Assembly (NCBI RefSeq): GCF_001311985.1
Contig: NZ_BBCJ01000036.1
Span: forward strand, 1 to 44,399
Origin: Geotalea toluenoxydans JCM 15764
Lineage (GTDB): Bacteria; Desulfobacterota; Desulfuromonadia; Geobacterales; Geobacteraceae
Reading direction: 5' to 3'
Length of the DNA: 44,399 nucleotides
Shown here: in pieces, positions 8,820 to 18,491 of the stretch
Position numbering within the stretch: the stretch's first letter is position 1
Layout: the number at the start of each line of letters is the position of its first letter
The notes under the pieces: generated by a model
Database searches by the model: none
The model's input: only the letters and a program-made list of their open reading frames with translations
Told to the model about the DNA's origin: nothing
Made by a program: the position numbers and the translations under genes

Positions 8820-9712
8820 ATGAGTGATACGCAAACTGAAAAAACCGGCAATTATCTTTTTCCTCGAAAAAGGAGATCGGGTGGGTTGAAAAGGTATCGC
8901 AACGTGCAATTGATGAGGCAAATGGACAAAAGGTAACCGGTATTCTTTCCTGGCTGGCTGTTCTCAACAACCGGTTGCTGGATTACTATGCCGGGGTTGC
9001 CCTGCTGGTTTTGTGGGAGCTTGCACCGCGCCTGAAATGGGTTGATTCCAAGTTCATTCCTGCGCCCACGGCCATAATTGCAGAAGGCGCCAAGCTGGCT
9101 TCTTCGGGAGAACTGCTGGTTCATATTGCCATCAGTCTGCAGCGGACCTTGCAGGGTCTGTTCTTTGCCCTGATTGTCGCCATCCCGCTGGGTTTTATCC
9201 TCGCCGGATGGTTCCCGCGGCTAACTCGCTTTCTCGGGCCACTGCTCAGACTGCTGGGCGAGATCAATGCATTTTCCCTCTTTCCGCTGTTTGTCCTGTT
9301 CTTCGGCATTGGCGAGCTGGCCAAATTCAGCATCATCTTCTGGTCCTGCCTCTGGCCGATACTGTTTACTACCATTGCGGGGGTCAGGGGAGTGGACCCT
9401 CTTTTCGTCAAGCTGGCCCGCTCCATGGGAAGCGGGCGGCTGCTCCTCTTCTTCAAGGTGCTGCTGCCGGGAGCCCTCCCTTACATTTTTACCGGAATTC
9501 GGCTGGGGGCTACGGTCGCCTTCCTCATGCTGATAGCTGCTGAAATGATCGGAGCCAGCACCGGCCTGGGCTGGCTGATCCACAACTCCAATGTCAACTT
9601 CATCATGCCCCGCCTCTATCTGGGAGCGGTACTCATTGCCCTCCTGGGAATGGCGCTCGATTATGGGATTCGTTGGCTGGAGTTACGAGTGGTCCGTTGG
9701 AAGGAAGCATGA
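8820..9712 (+). CDS. ABC transporter permease, SsuC/TauC type (1 of 4)
   Basis: An inner-membrane permease of the nitrate/sulfonate/taurine class (binding-protein-dependent transport family). From 8975 the frame is clean, with about six membrane segments and the EAA loop GVDPLFVKLARSMGSGRLLL followed by KVLLPGALPYIFTGIRLG, which docks onto the ATPase. The N-terminus from ATG 8820 (MSDTQTEKTG, preceded by GGGGG) needs one shift near 8865 in an A/T run; the downstream frame is open from about 8870 (KKEIGWVEKVSQ). The gene leads an operon of paralogous permeases. The substrate is inferred to be an organosulfur compound from the neighbours, not from the protein itself. Confidence 0.85.
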
Positions 9713-9749
9713 GGTCTTAGTCTGGAAAGCCTGAAAGGAGATCATCATC

Positions 9750-10541
9750 ATGAGCGAAAATACGGGAAAACATTCTCTGTGGTCCTGGTCCAACTGGTTC
9801 AACCGCAGTTCAGTTCTTATCTTCTTTGTCGCCTGGGAGCTTGTGCCCCGCGCCGGCGGGTTGCTGGAGACCTTCATCGCTCCACCGTCGGTGGTGCTGA
9901 AGACTCTCTGGGAGATATTCAACAGCGGCCAATTGCTTGGACACGTGGGCGTAAGTCTAAGCCGTACTGCTTCAGGCTTCCTTGCCGCGTCGCTGGTAGC
10001 CATTCCCTTGGGTTTTTTGCTGGGGGGGAGTTTCAGGACATTGGAGCGCCTCATTAATCCCGTACTTCGTTTCTTCGGCCAGTTGAATCCTTTTTCTCTA
10101 TTTCCTCTGTTCATCATGCTCTTCGGTATCGGCGAACTTTCAAAAGGGGCGATGATCTTCTGGGTCTGCATCTGGCCGATACTGTTCAATACCATCAACG
10201 GGGTCAAGGAGATAGATCCACTACTGATCAAGTCCGCCCGTTCAATGGGGACCGGGATCGTTACCCTGTTTTTCAAGGTCATTCTCCCGGCGGCGGCCCC
10301 CGGCATTTTCCTCGGCTTGAAAATGGGCTCTGGTACCGCATTCTTCATGCTGATTGCCGCCGAGATGATCGGTGCCAGCCGCGGTCTTGGCTGGCTGGTC
10401 TGGAATGCCCAGATAAACTTTCAGATTCCGCAACTGTTCGCCGCCACCGTCACCATCTCCGTGTTGGGACTGGCGTTGAACGGCATTTTTGCAATCATTG
10501 AAAAGGCTCTGCTGGGATGGAAGCAGCATTCCCATGCCTGA
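9750..10541 (+). CDS. ABC transporter permease, SsuC/TauC type (2 of 4)
   Basis: 263 residues, intact, with start ATG 9750 after GAAAGGAG. About six membrane helices; EAA loop EIDPLLIKSARSMGTGIVTL then KVILPAAAPGIFLGLKMG. Shares the segment NPFSLFPLFIMLFGIGELSK with the first permease (37 bases upstream), so the two probably arose by duplication and may form a heterodimer. It is followed by the nitrogenase-like gene at 10633. No periplasmic binding protein is encoded nearby. Confidence 0.9.
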   Translation: MSENTGKHSLWSWSNWFNRSSVLIFFVAWELVPRAGGLLETFIAPPSVVLKTLWEIFNSGQLLGHVGVSLSRTASGFLAASLVAIPLGFLLGGSFRTLERLINPVLRFFGQLNPFSLFPLFIMLFGIGELSKGAMIFWVCIWPILFNTINGVKEIDPLLIKSARSMGTGIVTLFFKVILPAAAPGIFLGLKMGSGTAFFMLIAAEMIGASRGLGWLVWNAQINFQIPQLFAATVTISVLGLALNGIFAIIEKALLGWKQHSHA

Positions 10542-10632
10542 TCCGGTCCGGCCCACAATGGAGCCGGGAGGCGAAAGTCACTTTGAAGAACAGTCCAATC
10601 CACTGCACCATACGAAGAAGAAGGGGTATAGG

Positions 10633-11979
10633 ATGGGTATCGTTACACCACTGAAAACAAAAGATAAACCTTCCTACCCCTGGAATGTTGAAGCACCCCG
10701 CTTCTCCTGCGCACCGGGTGGGGTCTATATGGCGACTCTTGCCACCTTTGGCGCCGTGCCCATACTGCATTCGGGGGCAGGCTGCGGCATGTTCCGGAAA
10801 TCAGGACAGGATCTTGCCGGCGGTCTCAATGGCGCCGGTCCCAACGGCAAGATCGGCACCCCTTGTTCCTGCATGGTGGACGAAGAACATGCGTTGTCCG
10901 GCGAGGAAAAACTGCGTGATTTGGTCCGGACCACAGCCGGCCTGGCCTGCGGCGACCTCTATACAGTCATTTCCGGCTGTGTGCCGGCGCTTGTCGGCGA
11001 CGATGCGGGAGTCGCAGCCAGGGAATTCCGTGGTACCGCGCAGGTCATCCACGTGAATACCTCCGGCTTTGCCGGCAACTCTTACATGGGATACGAGCAG
11101 TATTTGGAAGCGGTGATAGACCAGTTGCTTGCGCCGCAGCCAGTGGTAAGAAAGCGCGTCAATCTGCTGGGTATAGTCCCGTACCAGCACGTGTTCTGGA
11201 AGGGGAACCTGCAGGTAATCAAGGATCTGCTTGGGCAGATAGGTGTGCAGGCAAACATGATCTTCATTGAAAATGATGGTCTTGAGGCGTTGAAAAGTAT
11301 TCCTTCGGCAGAGCTGAACCTGGTCTTTTCCGCTTGGTCAGGTGTGAGCACAGCCCGGAAGTTGGAAGAAAAATTCGGCACTCCCCATGTGGTCATCCCG
11401 TCGGTGCCGGTTGGGCCGAAAGACACCTCTACCTTTCTCCGCTTTCTCGCTCGCCGGTTGCAACTTAGACGTACCAGAGTTGAAAAAGTCATCGCCGCTG
11501 AGGAACATCGGGCCTACCGTTTTGCCGAAAATATTGCCGACATCGCCATGATGGCGCTTCCCCATGCCTGTACCGCCATTGTCGCTGATACCGGTACGGC
11601 CATCGGGCTCACCAGGTACGGGAGCAATGAACTGGGATGGCTTCCGAAAGTGGTCGTTATAACCGATGATCCTCCGGAAGAATTCCGGGCCGATATTATT
11701 CGTCACCTGACAGAAGGGCTTGAGAGCGCTGTCAAGCCAGAAGTGCATTTCGAGATCGATCCCCACAAGATCCGCCTGCTTTTGCGGGAACATACCCTGC
11801 AGCTTGTCCTGGCCAGCTCACTTGAAAAGCATATTGCAACCGATGAACTGAATGCCATGCAGGTGAGCGTTGCTTTTCCCGCCCATGACCGGCTGATCGC
11901 CGATCGTTCCTATGCCGGGTATCGGGGCGGGTTGGCGTTGATGGAAGATGTAGCATACAAATACGGTGGGCCTTTATAG
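10633..11979 (+). CDS. Nitrogenase component-1-like subunit (NifK/NifE-like), solitary
   Basis: 448 residues from ATG 10633 (upstream ATGs are possible, but this one has a purine-rich site and begins the conserved part). The three cysteines that bind the P-cluster in NifD/NifK are present: FSCAPGG, HSGAGC and [15 protein letters not shown] further CSC lies in [16 protein letters not shown]. The protein is homologous to the gene at 21273 over its length and ends with [17 protein letters not shown], like that gene. No D-type partner is adjacent; it sits between permeases and an ATPase. It may be an alternative catalytic subunit or an assembly scaffold (NifE/N-like). The frame is intact, unlike most neighbours. 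Confidence 0.85.
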   Translation: MGIVTPLKTKDKPSYPWNVEAPRFSCAPGGVYMATLATFGAVPILHSGAGCGMFRKSGQDLAGGLNGAGPNGKIGTPCSCMVDEEHALSGEEKLRDLVRTTAGLACGDLYTVISGCVPALVGDDAGVAAREFRGTAQVIHVNTSGFAGNSYMGYEQYLEAVIDQLLAPQPVVRKRVNLLGIVPYQHVFWKGNLQVIKDLLGQIGVQANMIFIENDGLEALKSIPSAELNLVFSAWSGVSTARKLEEKFGTPHVVIPSVPVGPKDTSTFLRFLARRLQLRRTRVEKVIAAEEHRAYRFAENIADIAMMALPHACTAIVADTGTAIGLTRYGSNELGWLPKVVVITDDPPEEFRADIIRHLTEGLESAVKPEVHFEIDPHKIRLLLREHTLQLVLASSLEKHIATDELNAMQVSVAFPAHDRLIADRSYAGYRGGLALMEDVAYKYGGPL

Positions 11980-11980
11980 G

Positions 11981-12101
11981 AGAACGCCGGCTTTTGCGCC
12001 AGGGCTGCGTAAGTCTACGGCTTCCCTTGTGCGACGTAGCTTCCGCTACGCCTCCGCGGAAATCCTTGACAGCCTTGCCCTGACACAAAATCCAGCGTTC
12101 T
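11981..12101. repeat. Imperfect palindromic intergenic repeat (~120 bp)
   Basis: The first 30 bases (AGAACGCCGGCTTTTGCGCC...) match the reverse complement of the last 30 (AGAACGCTGGATTTTGTGTC...) at most positions. The middle holds a second hairpin, CGTAGCTTCCGCTACG. No ORF is supported. This resembles the REP/BIME-like elements dispersed in Geobacter genomes. It separates the nitrogenase-like gene from the ATPase and could fold into an mRNA-stabilising structure. Confidence 0.6.
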
Positions 12102-12149
12102 GCAGCATTGGTGGTTATTCCACTAAAAAACTTAATCCAGGAGCTTACT

Positions 12150-13029
12150 ATGGGAACAATTACAGATACTTTCTATCAGGAATCACCAGATGCCAAGATC
12201 GTCGTCAGGGACATCAACCGGGTCTTTTACCTGAAACGGACCAGGACAGAAGGGGCAAGGGAATTATCGCCCTCAAGGACATCAATCTGGAAGTGCAGAA
12301 AGGTGAGTTTCTGGTGCTGGTCGGGCCTTCCGGCTGCGGTAAGTCGACCCTCTTGGACATCCTCGCCGGGCTTGCCCAGCCCACCTCCGGCGCGTCTACA
12401 TCGACGGCAAACAGGTTAGCGGTCCGGCCCTGGATCGAGGCATCGTTCTTCAGGGTTATGCACTGTTCCCGTGGCGGACCGTGCGCCAGAACGTTGAGTT
12501 CGGCCTGGAGATCAAGAAGGTTGCCAAAGTTGAGCGCAAGGCGATCAGCGACCATTTCATCAGCCTGGTTGGCCTGGATGGCTTTGCCGACCGCTATCCC
12601 CACGAACTGTCTGGCGGCATGAAGCAGCGGGTGGCCATCGCCAGGGCACTGGCCTATGATCCCGAGGTGCTGCTCATGGACGAACCCTTTGCCGCAGTCG
12701 ATGCCCAAACCCGTGAGAGCCTGCAGGATGAACTCCTGCGCATCTGGAGGAGACGAAAAAAACTATCGTCTTCGTCACCCACAGTATTGAAGAAGCGGCC
12801 TTTCTCGGCGACCGGGTGGCTGTTTTGACTGCCAATCCCGGCACCCTGCGGAGATCGTCAAGATCGACTGCCCAGACCGCGGCACAACAGCGACATTCGT
12901 TCTTCCGCCGAGTTCGGGTGGGTCAGGCACAAAATCTGGGAGCTGTTGCAGAACCATCAGCCCGAGATAAGAGTCCCTGCCGACAGCCGCCCGGTGGCCG
13001 ATATCATTTCGCCATCGGCATCGCTTTGA
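12150..13029 (+). CDS. ABC transporter ATPase, SsuB/TauB type, about four frameshifts
   Basis: Energises the adjacent permeases. Reconstructed across three frames: [20 protein letters not shown], then [20 protein letters not shown] with Walker [11 protein letters not shown]-loop region [14 protein letters not shown], signature [19 protein letters not shown], Walker [18 protein letters not shown]-loop [19 protein letters not shown], and a C-terminal extension [13 protein letters not shown] to the stop at 13027-13029. Breaks lie near 12250, 12391, 12755 and 12850, the last within CCC. Every ATPase motif survives when the frame is corrected, so the gene is probably intact. It is the only ATPase for four permeases. 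Confidence 0.88.
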
Positions 13030-13038
13030 AACTTTAAT

Positions 13039-13112
13039 TCCCCCTCCCGTTATGGGGGATGGCAATCGTCGCGTGTTCACTCCCCAACCCTCCCCCATCA
13101 AGGGGAGGGAGA
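13039..13112. repeat. C/G-rich palindromic repeat between ATPase and permease 3
   Basis: Two adjacent hairpins: CCCCC...GGGGG near 13040-13058 and CCCTCCCC-N6-GGGGAGGG at 13089-13110. No T-run follows, so a terminator is unlikely. It looks like another dispersed palindromic unit. Confidence 0.4.
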
Positions 13113-13171
13113 AAAACAGATGGCACGCCACATTAATTCTTGAAGCATTTACTGATTCATTAGGTAATCCC

Positions 13172-14148
13172 ATGCCGGTCATTCCTGAAAACTTACAACG
13201 ATTTCTTATCCGTTCATCGGGCGTGATCACGTTTCTCCTGCTCTGGGAGATTGGGCCCCGGCTGGGCTGGTTGATCCGGAGTTCCTTCCCTCCTTTTCGA
13301 CGGTCCTGATTGAGATAGGAAAGTTGTTCAACGACGGCACGTTAAAGGTTCATCTGCTGGTGAGCATCTGGCGCGCCACCACCGGACTGCTGCTGGCCCT
13401 GGCTATGGGTTTGCCTCTCGGCCTCCTGCTGGGTCGACATCAACGGCATCCGGCAGAGGCTATCGAGCCTTTATTACGGGTCCTGAGCCAGGTAAATCCC
13501 TTTACCCTGCTGCCGGTCTTTATTTTGTTCTTCGGCATCGGTGAGATGGCCAAGGTTGCGGTTGTCGCCTGGGTCTGTCTCTGGCCGGTTCTTTTTTACA
13601 CCATTACCGCCAGCAGGCATGTGGAGGCGATCCAGATAAAGACGGCAGCTTCCATGGGTATTTCCACCATGGACATGATGCTGAAGGTCATTGTTCCCGG
13701 AGCGCTGCCCACTATTTTTGTCGGCATAAGGATCGGCGCCTGTTTGACCTTCTATATTCTGGTGGCAGCGGAGATGCTGGGCGCCAGCGCCGGACTCGGC
13801 TGGCTGGTGCACAATTCCGCCATGAATTACCTGATTCCCCGCATCTATGCAGGAGCCACCTTTATCGTCGTGCTGGGTTTTCTCCTGAATCGCTTCCTCC
13901 TTTACCTGGAACGAGCCCTTTTTTCCTGGCAGTCCGATACCCTCATGCTGTTCGGTTCTGCCGCTCCCCCGGCAGCCTTGCGCCCCGGAAAGGGTCTGGT
14001 AGCTGCCTTTACCGGTGCTCTGGTCCTGATCGCTCTCCTGGGTGGAATTCAAGTGCAGAAAATCAACAGGGAGGCGGCTACCGTCAGTGACGGACCACAT
14101 TCCCATCACTCGGAGACAGGGGGGCACAATGGACACAGTGGATTCTGA
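13172..14148 (+). CDS. ABC transporter permease (3 of 4) with His-rich C-terminal tail
   Basis: The start ATG at 13172 (MPVIPENLQRFLIRSSGVIT) is joined by one frameshift near 13262 to LVDPEFLPSFSTVLIEIGKL and then a clean frame. About six membrane helices and an EAA-type loop TAASMGISTMDMMLKVIVPG. Beyond the usual permease length (~260) there is an extra segment with another hydrophobic stretch (GLVAAFTGALVLIALLGGIQ) and a tail GPHSHHSETGGHNGHSGF. Seven histidine/serine-rich residues at the end suggest metal binding, possibly nickel, cobalt or iron; this is inference. The end overlaps the next permease by 20 bases. Confidence 0.85.
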
Positions 14149-14964
14149 GAGAGGGCATCAAAGTAGCCTATGTTTAATGAGAATAACTGTCGCAGCCCTG
14201 GCGCTTTTTGCCTGGGAATTGCTGCCCCGTCTGGAAGTGATAGATCCCCAGTTCGTCCCGCCACTGTCCAGTGTGCTGGTGACCATAAGGGGATTGCTGG
14301 AAAACGGGGACCTGTTGACGCACACGCTGGTCAGCCTGCAACGTGCGTTCAGTGGCCTGCTGGCTGCAACCCTGATCGGACTGCCGCTTGGCTTGGTTCT
14401 CGGGGGATGGTTTCCTCGCCTGCAGCAGGCTCTTGAGCCGTTGATGGAGCTTTTTGCCCAGGCGAACCCTGTCATACTGGCCCATATCATCATCTTCTTT
14501 CTTGGGATCGGGGAAGTGGCGAAGATCTTCACCATCTGCTGGCTCTGCATCTGGCCCATTACCTTCAGCACCATTGCCGGCATCCGGAATGTGGATCCAC
14601 AGCTGATGAAGGCGGCACGATCCCTGGGACTCGGGCGGTGGCAACTTTTTTTGCACGTCGCGCTTCCTGCCTCGCTCCCTCCTTCTTTACCGGTTTGAGG
14701 CTGGCCGCCGGGTATGCGTTCCTGATGCTTATCGCTTCGGAAATGATGGGTGCAAGTAATGGGTTGGGGTGGCTGGTGATGCAGAGCCAGGAAAACTACC
14801 ATATACAACGAATTTTTGCCGGGGCAACGACCATAACTGCCCTGGCGGTGATCACAGACCTGCTGTTGAAGTTGCTGGAAAAAAGGACTTTGGTCTGGAC
14901 AGATACTGGTAGCGGCTGGCTGAAACCTCAAGGCCTGGGAATTCCCGTAGGGGAGCAAAGGTAA
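14129..14964 (+). CDS. ABC transporter permease (4 of 4), one frameshift
   Basis: Starts at ATG 14129, overlapping the end of permease 3. Membrane helices and the loop NVDPQLMKAARSLGLGRWQL are clear. A one-base shift near 14685 in a C/T-rich stretch is followed by FFTGLRLAAGYAFLMLIASE and MMGASNGLGWLVMQSQENYH, which complete the fold. It is paralogous to the other three (shared GASxGLGWLV motif). Four permeases and one ATPase imply two heterodimeric transporters sharing an ATPase, or a transporter with changeable membrane partners. Confidence 0.85.
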
Positions 14965-15027
14965 GGCAAAAAAAATGGTGATGGCAGCAAAGAAAGCAAA
15001 TACCAGTGAACCAGGTGAAGGAGCGCC

Positions 15028-15507
15028 ATGAGCCGCCCTTCCTTTCGCCACGCCTCCGCTTTGCTCCTCGTCATCCTCTATGGATTGATGGTAATGACCC
15101 CCCTTGTTCCTTTTGCCCTGCATTCGCAAGCCCTTGCACATGCCCTGGCAGGAGAATGCTCCGGCGACTGCAGGGTCTGTGGCTGTGAAACTGAACGAAG
15201 CGCCAATCATACCTGTTGCTGTTGGCAGAAGAAAGGCCGGATGGTTTCACTGGACAACGACTGCCGCACCAGGCACGATCAGCGCGAAAAGACAGTAACA
15301 CCGGTTCTGTCCTGTACATCCCCCTGTGGCAAACAAAAACAGGCGCTCATATTCGGATGGGAAAAATGTGAGCAGCCTCCCTCTGATTTTGTCCGAAATG
15401 CAGTGTTCCATTGTCTTATGGAACTTGCCTCTCACCCTTGCGGTCATCCGCCTTTACGCTACCTGAATCCTCCTGATCCGCCACCAAAACTCCTGCATCT
15501 TTCCTGA
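15028..15507 (+). CDS. Exported Cys-rich hypothetical protein
   Basis: 159 residues. A start ATG with GGAG upstream is followed by a basic N-terminus and a hydrophobic segment ASALLLVILYGLMVMTPLV, a signal peptide or anchor. The mature part holds 13 or more cysteines, including GECSGDCRVCGCE, HTCCCW, SCTSPCG and a distal HPCGHPP. No family is recognised. It lies between the permeases and the outer-membrane barrel, so it may be a periplasmic factor of the same uptake system, but no substrate-binding fold is visible. The proline-rich end (NPPDPPPKLLHLS) is of unknown meaning. Confidence 0.65.
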   Translation: MSRPSFRHASALLLVILYGLMVMTPLVPFALHSQALAHALAGECSGDCRVCGCETERSANHTCCCWQKKGRMVSLDNDCRTRHDQREKTVTPVLSCTSPCGKQKQALIFGWEKCEQPPSDFVRNAVFHCLMELASHPCGHPPLRYLNPPDPPPKLLHLS

Positions 15508-15675
15508 TTGTCAAAACTGGATCTTCCGCTGTGTGCATCGATCTGCACATGCCAGGGGAATCCCCCGGAAAGCGGAAATGACGGACATGCAATTGACGTG
15601 GGCGAGCGGCCTTTCTGCGTTATCGGCCTCTCAGGCTGAAATGCACCCGTTCGCCCAGATTTACAGGAGAGATAC

Positions 15676-16734
15676 ATGAGAGAAAAAATTCTGATAATTA
15701 CCCTGGTGATGCTGTTGAGTTGTTGTGGAACAGAAGCGGCTGACTTGTTGGAAAACACGTCTCACCATGCCCATGGGGGCAATGGTACCCGGTTACTCTT
15801 CAACCCGGCCTTCGGCGAGGACATCTACCATACCCATTCTGCCGGAGCGTGGATGGTCAACTACAGAGACCTGCATACGAACCAGAAAGGGCTTGGTGCC
15901 GGATCATCCTCTGTTGCCGTCGAGCAGGTTATTCCCATGAATTCACCCTATGGCTACATGATGACCCCTACCGAAATGTCCATGGATATGCACATGCTGA
16001 TGGTCATGTACGGAGTTAATGACCGCTTTACGTTGATGGGCATGGGAACGTACCAGGACAATCGCATGGACATGCTCATGGATATGGGGATGGGAATGGG
16101 GCAGAAAGTAATGTCCATGAGGACGAGCGGTATCGGCGACACGGAACTGCGCGGCATTTATAATGTGGGAGGCGGGATCGCAGCCAGCCTGGGATTAACC
16201 ATCCCCACCGGGGATATTGATCAGGAATTCGAGACCATGGGCATGAAATTCCGGGCGCCTTACGACATGCAACTGGGTTCAGGCAGCTTCGATCTTGAAC
16301 CGGTGCTGGCCTACTCGGCACTGACCGATGACGGGCTGTGGAACTGGGGTGGGCAGGTCTCCTATATCTGGCACACCAATGAAAATAATAATGGTTATCG
16401 CCTGGGAGACACCTTCAAGGCCACAAGTTGGGTGCAACGGGCACTGGGACCGGTGGCAGGCTGGTTGCGCCTTGCCTTCAACCATACCGGGCGCATCAAA
16501 GGCCGGGATGGCGAGATCGAGAAGCTTCTTGACACTACCATGGGGGCTCCGACTCCGGATGCTGTTGCTGACAACTATGGCGGGCGGCGATTGGATGGGT
16601 TTGTCGGCGTGAGTTACAACCAGGGTCCTTTCAGTGTGGGGGTGGAAGGAGGCCTTCCCCTTTACCAGTACGTGAACGGCCTGCAGTTAAAAAATGACTG
16701 GTATATTAATGCCGGGATTCAATTCACGCTTTGA
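15676..16734 (+). CDS. Methionine-rich outer-membrane beta-barrel transporter
   Basis: 352 residues. The signal peptide ends near ...CCGTEAADLLE. Alternating hydrophobic strands run through the rest, ending in YINAGIQFTL with a C-terminal aromatic/hydrophobic strand as in barrel proteins. The overall pattern (THSAGAWMVNYR, GIGDTELRGIYN, GLTIPTGDIDQEF) matches putative transporters related to the MetA phenol-pathway family. Between residues ~95 and 155 methionine is extreme (e.g. MDMLMDMGMGMGQKVM), suggesting thioether contacts with Cu/Ag or simply a loop adapted to soft ligands. Its place after four permeases suggests a porin for organosulfur compounds. The frame is intact. Confidence 0.8.
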   Translation: MREKILIITLVMLLSCCGTEAADLLENTSHHAHGGNGTRLLFNPAFGEDIYHTHSAGAWMVNYRDLHTNQKGLGAGSSSVAVEQVIPMNSPYGYMMTPTEMSMDMHMLMVMYGVNDRFTLMGMGTYQDNRMDMLMDMGMGMGQKVMSMRTSGIGDTELRGIYNVGGGIAASLGLTIPTGDIDQEFETMGMKFRAPYDMQLGSGSFDLEPVLAYSALTDDGLWNWGGQVSYIWHTNENNNGYRLGDTFKATSWVQRALGPVAGWLRLAFNHTGRIKGRDGEIEKLLDTTMGAPTPDAVADNYGGRRLDGFVGVSYNQGPFSVGVEGGLPLYQYVNGLQLKNDWYINAGIQFTL

Positions 16735-16748
16735 AGGGGAATAACTTC

Positions 16749-16860
16749 TTGACAGAGTGCGGGAAATGGGATACAAAACTACAAAATCTATAGACTAAAA
16801 ACGCCAACCGGAAAACCGGAGGTTTCCTTGCACTTGCTGCGGAACCTCCGGTTTTTTGTT
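16749..16860 (+). promoter_or_regulatory. Promoter and attenuator-like leader of the nifX-methyltransferase-metY-nitrogenase-like operon
   Basis: -35 TTGACA (16749-16754), 17 bases, -10 TACAAA (16772-16777), then CTATAGACTAAAAA (16788-16801). Next comes the small hairpin CCGG-AAAA-CCGG (16808-16819), whose 3' arm is also the start of the terminator stem AACCGGAGGTTTCC / GGAACCTCCGGTTT (16814-16854) followed by TTTTTTG. Because the arms share bases, the two structures exclude each other, as in a transcription attenuator. The gene starts 35 bases later. Confidence 0.7.
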
Positions 16861-16888
16861 GTCCATGCCTTTTATCAAGGAGGTATTC

Positions 16889-17308
16889 ATGATACGCGTT
16901 GCCGTGGCATCGTCCGATGGTGAATCAATCGATGAACATTTCGGAAAGACAAGTCAGTTCATCATCTATGAGGTGGAGGATGACGGAAATTACCGGCAGG
17001 TTGAGAAACGGGAGGTACTTCCCGGTTGCAGCAATGCCGAGACCAGTGTCCATGGCCCAGGGGGTACGACTGACCGGCTTGGTGATGTACAGGCGGTCTT
17101 TGCCGTCCAGATAGGCCCGGGCGCCGCTGCCGCACTGCAGGAAAAAGGTGTCAGGGCTTTCAATCTCAAAGGCTCTGTCCACAAGGCTCTTACTGCCTAT
17201 GGAAAACGGTACAAGCTGCTGGATGCAAAGGTCGCCGGCTTGACCCAGGGATGCGGATCGGGCGGCGGTTGCGGGTGCGGTGGCTCCGGCGGCAATTCTT
17301 GCCGGTAG
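16889..17308 (+). CDS. NifX/NifB-type iron-molybdenum cluster-binding protein
   Basis: 139 residues from ATG 16889, chosen for its AAGGAGG site. Contains the NifX-family start MIRVAVASSDGESIDEHFGK, the IGPGAAAALQEKGVRAF segment, and a C-terminal tail GCGSGGGCGCGGSGGNSCR rich in cysteine and glycine. Members carry or shuttle FeMo-co-type metalloclusters during nitrogenase maturation. Here it heads the operon with the methyltransferase, MetY and nitrogenase-like subunits, so it probably serves cofactor delivery to that enzyme. The Cys/Gly tail is not part of the core fold and may hold an Fe-S cluster. Intact. Confidence 0.88.
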   Translation: MIRVAVASSDGESIDEHFGKTSQFIIYEVEDDGNYRQVEKREVLPGCSNAETSVHGPGGTTDRLGDVQAVFAVQIGPGAAAALQEKGVRAFNLKGSVHKALTAYGKRYKLLDAKVAGLTQGCGSGGGCGCGGSGGNSCR

Positions 17309-17342
17309 CATACCACCAATCGATCACCAGAAAGGAAACGAC

Positions 17343-18430
17343 ATGTCCACCGCACCAGTTAAAGAAACAATGACATCCAGGGAACGGACCATTGCTGCAC
17401 TTACCGGCCAGCCCTATGACCGGATTCCGGTCAATCTGCTCATCAGCGACCATGGGGCAAGGGTCATCGGCGTTACCGTCGGCGAATACAACAATTCCGC
17501 CAGTCTCATGGCCCAAGGGCAGGTTGCGGCCTGGCGCCGCTACGGAGCCGATAATGTCAATACCGGCCCCGGACTTACCGGTATTGCCGAGGCCATCGGC
17601 AGCAAACTCGCCTACCCCGACTCAACCCCTTACGTGGCCGACTATGTGGTCAAGGAAGAAGCCGATCTAGACCGGCTCAAGGTCCCAGATCCCGAGCGGG
17701 ACGGCCGGTTACCTCTTTTCCTGGAGGCAGCGACCATAGTTCTCAAGGAAGTTGGGGACCAGGTGCCCCTTAATATGACCACTTCCGGTCCTTTTACCAC
17801 CGCCACCAGCATCCGTGGCACGGAGAATTTCCTGCGCGATCTTCACAAGAACCCCCAATTCGCCCATCGGCTGCTGCGCCTGTCCAGCGACAGCATCATT
17901 CGTTTTGCGGCTGCGGCAATCAAGGTGGGGGCTCGCATCGGTCTGGCTGACCCGACAGCTTCAGGGACGATGATCAGTCCCCGTCAGTTCCGCGAATTCG
18001 CCCAACCCTATCTGCAGGAAGTAGTCACAGCCATTGCCGCCATCGCCGGCGCGGCTCCTTCGCTGCATATCTGCGGCAATACCAGCAAGATCTGGCCGGA
18101 AATGACTGCCACCGGCGTCTCGGTATTAAGCTGGATGACGCCGTCGATCTGGTCGAGGCAAAGACGCTGGTGGGGGACAAGGTTGCTTTGCTGGGCAACA
18201 TCCGCCCGACCGCTGTCATGTACCTGGGCAAGCCGGACGATGTGCGGGAAAATGCACGGGAGTGCCTGGCAAAGGGCTGGGACAACCCCAAGGGCTATAT
18301 ACTTGGCCTGGGCTGTGGACTTCCCATCGACACGCCGCCGGAAAATATCCATGCCCTGGTGGGCGCGGCGAGGGAATATGGTCGCTGGCCCCTTGATCCG
18401 TCGCGGTTTTCCTTGAGTAACGCAGCATGA
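17343..18430 (+). CDS. Uroporphyrinogen decarboxylase-like methyltransferase (MtaA/MtbA/CmuA type)
   Basis: About 362 residues from ATG 17343. MTSRERTIAALTGQPYDRIP is the typical N-terminus of MtaA/CmuA-type cobamide methyltransferases. The zinc site is visible as LHICGN and, near the end, GLGCGLPIDTPPENIHALV. A frameshift at about 18130 reflects one missing G (TCGGTATT for TCGGGTATT); the frame then reads GIKLDDAVDLVEAK. Such enzymes move methyl groups between a corrinoid and a thiol. With MetY downstream and a nitrogenase-like reductase, it may process methylated sulfur compounds. Its corrinoid partner protein is not in the window. Confidence 0.85.
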
Positions 18431-18491
18431 TCATGGATCGGACCATTTTGCCGGTACCGGTGTAATTAACCAGAATAAGGAGTAACAGCCC

